Of a stretch of 11,010 bases of DNA, positions 5,542 through 11,010 are shown piece by piece. Source of the stretch: Bacillota bacterium (GTDB lineage: Bacteria; Bacillota; Clostridia; Christensenellales; CAG-138); the NCBI GenBank assembly GCA_023453725.1, contig JAEXTB010000340.1, positions 1 through 11,010 on the forward strand, in the 5' to 3' direction. The notes beneath the pieces are model-generated. The model was not told where the DNA came from. It worked only from the letters and a program-made list of their open reading frames with translations, and made no database searches. The position numbers and the translations under genes were made by a program. Positions within the stretch are counted from its first letter, which is position 1, and each line of letters starts with the position of its first letter.

Positions 5542-6705
5542 TTATTTAAAAAGCTTTCCGAACAAGTTGGAGAACCAATTGACAACGGCTACCCAAATGC
5601 CGGTTACCCTCTGCTCCTGCGGCCGCTGTATAGAACTTGATGTCGCCGCAGTATCAAGTCCTGCGCTGTCAAGCGCGTCAAGCAAGGCGGTTTCGGCTGC
5701 TTCCGCCGCCTCGCGGGAGGCCTTCAGTGTGCCATCATCGGCTTTGCGGGCGATTTCCTCGTTTGCAAGCGCCGTTTTGTAGGATTCTACGAGCGCGGCA
5801 AGATTTGCCTTCGCCGCGGCATCGGTTACGGTGGCAATGGAAGCTTCAATGCCGCCGATATCCAGCTGCTTTTTCTGCTGGCCTTTGGGCAGGGAGCTTG
5901 GTGTTGCGGGGGCGCCCGGAGCATTTATATTTGCGCCGGTCAGCGCCTTGAGTACGGCTGCCTTTGCTTCTTCGACCAACTTGCGGTATGCCGCCATGGT
6001 CGCTTCATCAGCGCCGCTGCTTAACCCGGCCTGCTCATTGGCAAGTGCAGTCTCATACGCTTGCATAAGAGCGGTCAGGGATGCCTTTACAGCTTCGTCC
6101 GTCAGAGCCGCAATTTTGGCCTTGACGGCCGCGAGATCAAGGTTCTTGGGTCCATGCAGTTCTTTGTTCGAACCTTTGGGTTCATTTTTATCCGTGGATA
6201 TCCCGGCATCGTCAAGCGCTGCAACAAGAGCGTTTTTCGCAGCTTCAGCCGCTTTGCGGTAGGCCTTCAGCGTATCCTTATCTGCGCCGTTTGTTTGGCC
6301 GCTTTCTTCATTGGCAAGTGCGGCCTTGTATGCCTGCATAAGATTGTTGAGCGTTGCCTGTGCGGCGGTGTCTGTCAATGCGGCAATGGATGCTTCAATC
6401 TCGCTAAGATCAAGAGACTTGTTTTGTCCGTTGGAGGAGTTCGCTTTTGAAGTATCCTTGCCGGATTGCCCGTTGCCCTGCCCGTTCTGTTCAGGGTTCT
6501 CTTGATCAGGCTTGCTCTGTTTATCCGGCTTATTGCCCTTGCTTGCATTTTCCTTTGGTTGTTGTTTACCCTTGGCATTGCCAGTTTGCTGCGCTGCATT
6601 CTCTGACTTTTTTCCAGCCTGCGGCGCATAGGCCAAAGTGGCAGTGGAAACCATTGCGGCGATAAGCAGCAGCGCGAGCGCCGCCAGGAATTTCTTACGT
6701 AACAT
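5542..6705 (-). CDS. Secreted protein with three helical repeats, unknown function
   Basis: Family not recognised. From the ATG at 6705 it has 387 residues. The start is chosen because AAGGGAG (6714-6720) is 8 bases upstream; the GTG at 6714 overlaps that site. A signal peptide (MLRKKF, hydrophobic core, cleavage probably after AYA at about residue 27) indicates export. Residues about 28-96 are low-complexity and rich in Lys, Gln, Asn, Gly and Pro. Three copies of a roughly 75-residue alpha-helical module follow (about 97-171, 188-262, 280-352), each with I-A-x-[LV]-T-D, ALANE and a second helix ending in AL. A short amphipathic, Trp/Phe-rich C-terminus (GIWVAVVNWFSNLFGKLFK) may touch the membrane. 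Alanine-rich helical repeats suggest a wall-associated or binding protein. Its low-complexity region resembles the RsgI tail in composition. A possible SigI-type promoter lies upstream. Confidence 0.85.
   Translation of the reverse strand: MLRKKFLAALALLLIAAMVSTATLAYAPQAGKKSENAAQQTGNAKGKQQPKENASKGNKPDKQSKPDQENPEQNGQGNGQSGKDTSKANSSNGQNKSLDLSEIEASIAALTDTAAQATLNNLMQAYKAALANEESGQTNGADKDTLKAYRKAAEAAKNALVAALDDAGISTDKNEPKGSNKELHGPKNLDLAAVKAKIAALTDEAVKASLTALMQAYETALANEQAGLSSGADEATMAAYRKLVEEAKAAVLKALTGANINAPGAPATPSSLPKGQQKKQLDIGGIEASIATVTDAAAKANLAALVESYKTALANEEIARKADDGTLKASREAAEAAETALLDALDSAGLDTAATSSSIQRPQEQRVTGIWVAVVNWFSNLFGKLFK
5650..6417 (-). repeat. Three coding repeats of about 75 codons
   Basis: Within the secreted protein, modules at about 6417-6193, 6144-5920 and 5868-5650 (minus strand) encode similar residues starting at [KQ]-x-L-D-[LI] and ending in an Ala/Leu helix. 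The period is about 90 codons including linkers. The copies have diverged clearly at DNA level, so the duplication is old and under protein-level constraint. Confidence 0.8.
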
Positions 6706-6733
6706 TCTGTTCACTCCCTTGTCTACATTGTGG

Positions 6734-6746
6734 ATCCGCTGCGGAT
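6734..6746. repeat. Perfect inverted repeat in the leader of the secreted-protein gene
   Basis: ATCCGC-T-GCGGAT lies between the possible SigI-type promoter and the start of the minus-strand gene. It could be an operator or a short leader hairpin. Confidence 0.4.
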
Positions 6747-6754
6747 ACTATTAC

Positions 6755-6784
6755 ATTCGTAGGGCGGACAGAAAAAAGTGGGGT
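6755..6784 (-). promoter_or_regulatory. Possible SigI-type promoter of the three-repeat secreted protein gene
   Basis: On the minus strand ACCCC (6780-6784) is followed after 20 bases by CGAA(T) (6755-6759), about 50 bases before the gene. SigI promoters are known for a C-rich -35 element and a CGAA-like -10 element. The elements match in kind, but I cannot confirm the required spacing. No good sigma-A promoter was seen in this leader. Confidence 0.35.
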
Positions 6785-6862
6785 GGCATTGATGAATATT
6801 CTGTGACCGGCGCTGTGTAAAGAAGTGGAAGGCATATCGCCAAGGCTGATCCATGATTCGTG

Positions 6863-6892
6863 TTGCAATCCCATGCAGGAACAGGATACAAT
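6863..6892 (+). promoter_or_regulatory. Predicted sigma-A promoter of the zupT operon
   Basis: TTGCAA (6863-6868), an 18-base spacer and TACAAT (6887-6892) stand about 40 bases before the zupT start. No clear Zur or Fur box was seen nearby. Confidence 0.6.
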
Positions 6893-6933
6893 AATGGAGA
6901 TATCTGGATGGTACAGCACGAAGGGGGGCATAC

Positions 6934-7704
6934 ATGGAATTACAGGATGCGGGACGCGCGCTGCTTTTTTCTCTTGCAGCAGGGCTTTCTACGCTGTTTG
7001 GCGCGCTGGTTGTTTTTTTTGTGAAAGGAAAAAGTGAAAAGGCTGTCACTGCCTCGCTGGGGTTTGCTGCGGGCGTCATGATAAGCGTTTCGTTTTTGGA
7101 TATGCTGCCCAATGCGGCGGCTGCGCTTTCCGAGTGGGCGGGGCCAAAGCTTGGCGTTATTTGTATGATTGGCGCATTGGTCGTTGGGGTTTTGATTGCG
7201 GCCGGTATCGATCATTTTGTACCGCACGAGCATTTGGAAGGCCAGGAGCAATCCCACGGGAACATGTACCGTCTTGGCATGATGTCCATGCTGGCGATTG
7301 CGGTGCACAATTTTCCGGAGGGAATTGCGACGTTTATGGCGGGCATCTCGGATGCAAAGCTGGGGCTTTCCATTGCGGTGGCCATCGCAATGCACAATAT
7401 TCCCGAGGGCATTACGGTTGCCATGCCGGTTTATTATTCCACAGGCAACAAAAAGCGGGCGCTGATGTTTACGTTCCTCTCCGGCATATCCGAGCCGATG
7501 GGCGCTCTGTTGGCGTTTTTACTGCTTCGCCCGCTGATCAATGATCTGGTGCTTGGCTTTGTGTTTGGGCTGGTATCCGGCATTATGCTCTACATTGCCG
7601 TTGAAGAGCTTATTCCGTCTTCACGGCAGTACGGGTACACCCGGCTCGCGCTGTTCTCTACCATTGCGGGAATTTGCATCATGCCGCTTACCCATATCCT
7701 CTAG
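6934..7704 (+). CDS. zupT: ZIP family divalent metal transporter (ZupT-like)
   Basis: A 256-residue membrane protein of the ZIP family, which imports Zn2+ and often Fe2+, Mn2+ or Co2+ into the cytosol. The two metal-site motifs are intact: HNFPEG at about 125-130 in helix IV and HNIPEG at about 154-159 in helix V. A short His/Glu-containing loop (HFVPHEHLEGQEQSH, about 94-108) precedes them, as in ZupT proteins. About eight transmembrane helices are seen. The later SGISEPMGALLAFLLLRP and AVEELIPSSRQYG segments are also typical. The ATG is preceded by AAGGGGGG. It has its own promoter and is followed 44 bases later by a YhfC-like gene on the same strand. Family is firm; the preferred metal is inferred. 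Confidence 0.93.
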   Translation: MELQDAGRALLFSLAAGLSTLFGALVVFFVKGKSEKAVTASLGFAAGVMISVSFLDMLPNAAAALSEWAGPKLGVICMIGALVVGVLIAAGIDHFVPHEHLEGQEQSHGNMYRLGMMSMLAIAVHNFPEGIATFMAGISDAKLGLSIAVAIAMHNIPEGITVAMPVYYSTGNKKRALMFTFLSGISEPMGALLAFLLLRPLINDLVLGFVFGLVSGIMLYIAVEELIPSSRQYGYTRLALFSTIAGICIMPLTHIL

Positions 7705-7748
7705 TACACTGCGCGCCGCTGCGCGAGAATAAATTGGGGGGATTTTTT

Positions 7749-8600
7749 ATGCAGACAACAGGAATCATCATTGGTCTTTCAATCAGCATTGCAATTTGTT
7801 TTGCATTGCCCGTTGTATCGTTTCTTGTCATGCGGGGGAAAAAGCTGCGTATTGGGCGCGCTTTTTTCACCGGCGTGCTTGCGTTTTCCGTTTCGCAGAT
7901 TCTGCTTAGGATTCCGCTTTTGAACCTGTTGGGGCAAACGCCGTTTATGCAGCAACTCTCACAGAATATTGTCCCCTATGGGCTGTTTCTGGGGTTTACC
8001 GCCGGGTTGTTTGAAGAGTGCGCCAGGTTTGTTTTCTGCAAGCTGATGCTCAAAAAGAACAGACGGTATGAGGACGCCATAGCGTTCGGCTTTGGGCACG
8101 GCGGAATTGAAGCCATACTTTTGATCGGGTTCACGCTGATTAATTCTTTGGTACTCTACATCGCAATGATCAACGGCGACCTGACCGCTATGGTGGGCGA
8201 GGAGATGGCCGCCACCATCGCCGGGCAATTTGCCGGACTCGCCCCTATTACCTCGATGCTCGGAGGAGTGGAGCGTATATTCGCGGTGATGCTGCACATC
8301 GGCTTCTCTGCAATGGTATTTTCGGGGTTTGTGCGGAACCAGCCCGGCAGGTATCTCGTGTATGCAATTCTTGCGCACACGGCGGTGGATGCGTTTGTCG
8401 TAATTGTGCCTTCCTTTGTACCGATGAGCGCCCTTGCGCTTGAAGGGATCGTGCTGGTGTTTGCACTGCTGTTCCTCTGGTACACACTGCACGCAAAGAA
8501 GAACTTCCCCGCAGCAGAACTCCCTGCGGAGGCGATTGGTGTAATTCCAGCGCAAGATATCGAGCCGGAACAAAATGCGCAGAACCCTACAGATCAGTAA
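7749..8600 (+). CDS. YhfC family intramembrane protease
   Basis: A 283-residue polytopic membrane protein of the YhfC family (PF10086), predicted intramembrane metalloproteases related to CPBP/Abi enzymes. The expected active-site motifs are present: E-E-x-x-R as EECAR (E89, E90, R93), GFGHGGIEA (H117, E121) and a late H-T-A-V-D (H210, D214). Seven or eight hydrophobic segments precede a polar, Pro/Glu-rich C-terminal tail of about 35 residues. The start is the ATG at 7749 behind TTGGGGGGA; an upstream in-frame ATG at 7674 lies inside zupT and is rejected. The 44-base gap, without a visible terminator or strong promoter, suggests cotranscription with zupT. The physiological substrate is unknown for most of the family, and no functional tie to zinc uptake is proven. 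Confidence 0.88.
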   Translation: MQTTGIIIGLSISIAICFALPVVSFLVMRGKKLRIGRAFFTGVLAFSVSQILLRIPLLNLLGQTPFMQQLSQNIVPYGLFLGFTAGLFEECARFVFCKLMLKKNRRYEDAIAFGFGHGGIEAILLIGFTLINSLVLYIAMINGDLTAMVGEEMAATIAGQFAGLAPITSMLGGVERIFAVMLHIGFSAMVFSGFVRNQPGRYLVYAILAHTAVDAFVVIVPSFVPMSALALEGIVLVFALLFLWYTLHAKKNFPAAELPAEAIGVIPAQDIEPEQNAQNPTDQ

Positions 8601-8671
8601 AGCAACCAATATAGAGATGTGAAATGCACGCCTCTCACTCTAAGCAGCCAAGAAAATGTGGTTTACATAAG

Positions 8672-8709
8672 ATGAAGGGTTATCTGGCTTTTGCCGGATA
8701 ACCCTTCAT
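8672..8709. terminator. Hairpin between convergent genes, probable bidirectional terminator
   Basis: ATGAAGGGTTATC pairs perfectly with GATAACCCTTCAT (13 bases). It lies between the yhfC-like and reductase genes, which end toward each other. The T-tracts on both sides are weak (ATTTCG on plus, ATCTTATG on minus), so efficiency is uncertain. Confidence 0.65.
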
Positions 8710-8751
8710 TTCGTGGAAGGTCAGTTCTTTCTGCCCGCAATTTTCGTATGT

Positions 8752-10875
8752 TTACTTCGCCGCGTTCCGGCCCGCAATCTGTCCATAGGTGAAGATATCC
8801 GCAATCGCGTTGCCGCCAAGGCGGTTGCCCGCGTGGATGCCGCCGGCGACTTCACCTGCTGCCCACAGGCCTTCAATCGCGGTGCCGTCTGCCTTGAGCA
8901 CGCGCGCTTCGGTATCAATGACCACGCCGCCCATCGTATGGTGCAGGGAGGCCTTTCTCGGGCTGATGCAGATGTACATGTTGGGGTCCGCATCCAGCGC
9001 TGCAAGGTCGATACCGCCCGCGATGACTTCCTTGCCGAAGTCGTCGTCATGCTGGTTGGTAACGTAAGTGTTGTACTTTTCGATGGTTGCGCGCAGCGCT
9101 TCTTCCGTAAACGCAGGCGCAACGCCAGCCGCCGAATTCTTGGAGGCTTCCGCCACCTCTGCAAGCGTGTTACCTACCCAGATGTGGCCGCCGTCGACCA
9201 TGGCCTGAATGCGCTCATCGATCTCAGTGCCCTTGAGGAACTGGGAAGGATTGTTGCTGTCACCACGGCCTGCGTAGATGATGTAGAATATGCCGTCATC
9301 CAGCGCAAGGGATGCTTTTGCCAGTACGTCGCGCTCCGCATATTCATTGACGAAGCGGTTGCCCTGCCCGTCAATCCAGATCTGGGCCGAGGCATCGCCC
9401 CAGATACCATCCGTCATTGTGCCCTTTACCGGGGAGGAGGAGGGCATCATCTGCGCCACTTCCATGCCGGTAAGGCCGGCGCCGATGGCTTCCGCCATCA
9501 CAATGCCGTCACCTTCATTTGTGCCAAGGTTGGTGGAAAGCGTACGGTCGGTCAGGTCTTCGCCCCAGTATTTGTCATACTGCTTTACCATGGCTGCATT
9601 TGCAGCATAGCCGCCCGTTGCAAGCACAACGCCCTTGGTGGTGTTAATGGTGATCTTGGTGCCGTCAGCCTGCTCGGCCTTTGCACCCACAACCTTGCCA
9701 TTTGCATCCACCAAAAGTTCGGTGCCGCGGGTTTCCGTATAGATGACAACGCCGTTTTCCTTTGCGACCTTCTCCATCTGGGGAATGCGCTCTGCGCCGG
9801 ACATGAACGTATGGGTTCTCGGCCACATTGCGCCAAGCACGGTGCTAAGGCCGGTGCTGCCGTTTTCCTGCGTAGCCTTACCGTATATGGCATTAAGGCC
9901 AATTTCGCCCATCCATTCAAAGGAAGGCAACGCCTGCTCCGCTAACACGCGGGCCAGGTCGATATCGGAGGCAATCCAGTTACCATCGGTAAGCTGGCGC
10001 AAACCGCCAATGTAAATCTGCCACATATGCATGGCAACAGAGTCAAAGCCCGGCATATCCTTGCCAGCCGTCTTGCCCTTGTTGACCGCATAGAAGTCAC
10101 TGATATCCTTCTTGACCTGAGCAAGGACGTCCTTCCATTCCGGGAACACATCAAGCTTCAGCTTGGGATCATTTTCATCCATGGCAAGATAGCTGTCCAT
10201 GGTATCCTTCTGCGCCTTGGTCAGCGTCATCAACGCCTGCGCTTCCGGGTCTACCGCGTTGTACGCAGCGCCCGCCATCAGCGTGTTGCCGCCGAGTATG
10301 GAGCCTTTTTCGATCAATATGACCTTTGCGCCCTGCTGTGCCGCGGTGATTGCCGCAGAGAGGCCCGCGCCGCCGCCACCCATGACGAGCACGTCCGCAT
10401 CCCAGGTTTCGTCGGCCTTCGGGGTTGCGGTGTATGCGTTGGCTTTCAATGCGTCAACATCAAGCCCTGCGTTCTTTGCCGCATCCGCAACCGCGCCCAT
10501 GATGCCATAGCTCGAAAGCGTAGCGCCCGTTACCGCATCCACGCTCAGGCTCTGGTGTTCCACGATCTGTGCGGGAATGCGCTCTTTGGCAACCGCGGTG
10601 ACATTCTCCGTCTCCGCATAGGTGACGTATTCAATGCCCGTAATGATGCCCTTATCTACCGTAATGCTGACCTTGATCGGCCCCTGCATCCCGTGGCTTT
10701 CACCCTCAAACGTTCCGGAAATATCCGCGGAAGGGTTTGGGGTTTCCGCCGCCTGCGTCGCTTCAGGCGCCGTGGTCGGCTCGACAGCCGCCGGCTGCTG
10801 CGCGCAGCCTGCGCCCAGCGCAAGCGTCATAAGCATGACGAGCGCAAAGGCCAACATTCTGGTTTGTTTTTTCAT
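8752..10875 (-). CDS. Extracytosolic FMN/FAD reductase lipoprotein (fumarate/urocanate reductase family)
   Basis: A 707-residue flavoprotein anchored outside the membrane. A lipoprotein signal peptide ends in the lipobox LGAGC (C24). A Thr/Pro/Glu linker leads to an FMN-binding domain (about 51-145) with the flavinylation motif DAVTGAT (113-119; T119 would carry covalent FMN via ApbE). The FAD_binding_2 domain begins at VLVMGGGGAG (162-171) and ends with GEVAGGIHAGNRLGGNAI (674-691). Against soluble fumarate reductases the catalytic Arg (R515 in NEYAERD), HHTMGG (645-650) and R685 are kept, but the fumarate-binding His of the QAHP motif is replaced in QMMP (M477). The substrate may therefore be another unsaturated carboxylate. 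It would take electrons from a membrane flavin or quinol chain for anaerobic respiration. AAGGAGG at 10883-10889 sets the start. Confidence 0.93.
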   Translation of the reverse strand: MKKQTRMLAFALVMLMTLALGAGCAQQPAAVEPTTAPEATQAAETPNPSADISGTFEGESHGMQGPIKVSITVDKGIITGIEYVTYAETENVTAVAKERIPAQIVEHQSLSVDAVTGATLSSYGIMGAVADAAKNAGLDVDALKANAYTATPKADETWDADVLVMGGGGAGLSAAITAAQQGAKVILIEKGSILGGNTLMAGAAYNAVDPEAQALMTLTKAQKDTMDSYLAMDENDPKLKLDVFPEWKDVLAQVKKDISDFYAVNKGKTAGKDMPGFDSVAMHMWQIYIGGLRQLTDGNWIASDIDLARVLAEQALPSFEWMGEIGLNAIYGKATQENGSTGLSTVLGAMWPRTHTFMSGAERIPQMEKVAKENGVVIYTETRGTELLVDANGKVVGAKAEQADGTKITINTTKGVVLATGGYAANAAMVKQYDKYWGEDLTDRTLSTNLGTNEGDGIVMAEAIGAGLTGMEVAQMMPSSSPVKGTMTDGIWGDASAQIWIDGQGNRFVNEYAERDVLAKASLALDDGIFYIIYAGRGDSNNPSQFLKGTEIDERIQAMVDGGHIWVGNTLAEVAEASKNSAAGVAPAFTEEALRATIEKYNTYVTNQHDDDFGKEVIAGGIDLAALDADPNMYICISPRKASLHHTMGGVVIDTEARVLKADGTAIEGLWAAGEVAGGIHAGNRLGGNAIADIFTYGQIAGRNAAK

Positions 10876-10898
10876 TTCTGTTCCTCCTTACGATATCA

Positions 10899-10914
10899 TG
10901 TGAAAATCTTCACA
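10899..10914. promoter_or_regulatory. Crp/Fnr-type operator in the reductase leader
   Basis: The 16-base perfect palindrome TGTGA-AAATCT-TCACA matches the consensus TGTGA-N6-TCACA bound by Crp/Fnr-family regulators. It overlaps the predicted transcription start just upstream of the ribosome binding site, a position that fits repression better than activation. Confidence 0.5.
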
Positions 10915-10920
10915 AAAGAC

Positions 10921-10951
10921 AGAATACACTTTACAATCGTTTTAAAGTCAA
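10921..10951 (-). promoter_or_regulatory. Predicted promoter of the reductase gene
   Basis: On the minus strand TTGACT (10946-10951) is followed after 19 bases by TATTCT (10921-10926); the spacing is wider than ideal, and a 17-base choice would read TGTATT. The remaining bases to the right edge hold no recognisable gene. Confidence 0.4.
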
Positions 10952-11010
10952 GTACCATAATTGTGTTTTCTATAACAAACGCAAAAATCCCACCATCTGT
11001 TAGGTAATTC

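Noticed and set aside
8713..9945. A 410-residue plus-strand open frame and others antisense to the reductase gene
   Set aside because: They lie fully opposite a gene with clear domains and motifs; the length follows from GC-rich codon positions of the true gene.
10027..11007. A 326-residue plus-strand open frame reaching the right edge
   Set aside because: Mostly antisense to the reductase N-terminus and its promoter; Arg/His/Cys-rich, with no family resemblance.

Overview
The window looks like a chromosomal segment of an anaerobic, endospore-lineage Firmicute (Clostridia). This rests on the SigI/RsgI pair, strong AGGAGG ribosome binding sites, a Na+-translocating decarboxylase beta subunit, ZapA, a YhfC-type membrane protease and a secreted FMN/FAD reductase lipoprotein. 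No insertion sequence, phage gene, tRNA, rRNA or CRISPR array is visible. Taxonomy is inferred from gene families only.

Layout, left to right. Positions 1-286 have no convincing gene but hold a chain of strong hairpins that runs off the left edge; they may be the 3' part of a structured RNA. Two minus-strand genes follow: a GNAT acetyltransferase (287-847) and zapA (911-1258), separated by an intrinsic terminator. On the plus strand come an OadB-type beta subunit (1540-2715) and a 43-residue OadG-like single-span protein (2729-2860), closed by a terminator. Next is sigI-rsgI (about 3039-4777), overlapping by ATGA and closed by a terminator. Positions 4900-5541 are a GC-rich gene-free block of nested long-range helices, the best candidate here for an undescribed large noncoding RNA. 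Then come a minus-strand secreted protein with three helical repeats (5542-6705), the plus-strand pair zupT (6934-7704) and yhfC-like (7749-8600), a hairpin between convergent genes, and a large minus-strand flavin reductase lipoprotein (8752-10875).

How the genes may work together. SigI and its membrane anti-sigma factor RsgI form a cell-envelope signalling switch; RsgI carries the VDVNPS site where this family is known to self-cleave. The secreted three-repeat protein encoded just beyond has a low-complexity Asn/Gln/Lys/Pro-rich stretch similar in composition to the RsgI tail, and an ACCCC...CGAA element upstream that resembles a SigI-type promoter. I infer that it may be a SigI target. The beta/gamma-like pair has no carboxyltransferase or biotin carrier nearby, so it must use partners encoded elsewhere or act as a Na+ membrane module. 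The reductase probably accepts electrons from an extracytosolic flavin chain. A perfect TGTGA-N6-TCACA palindrome in its leader suggests control by a Crp/Fnr-family regulator.

The most promising points are the structured block at 4960-5530, the hairpin chain at 1-286, the apparently non-canonical start of sigI, and the possible SigI link to the three-repeat secreted protein.
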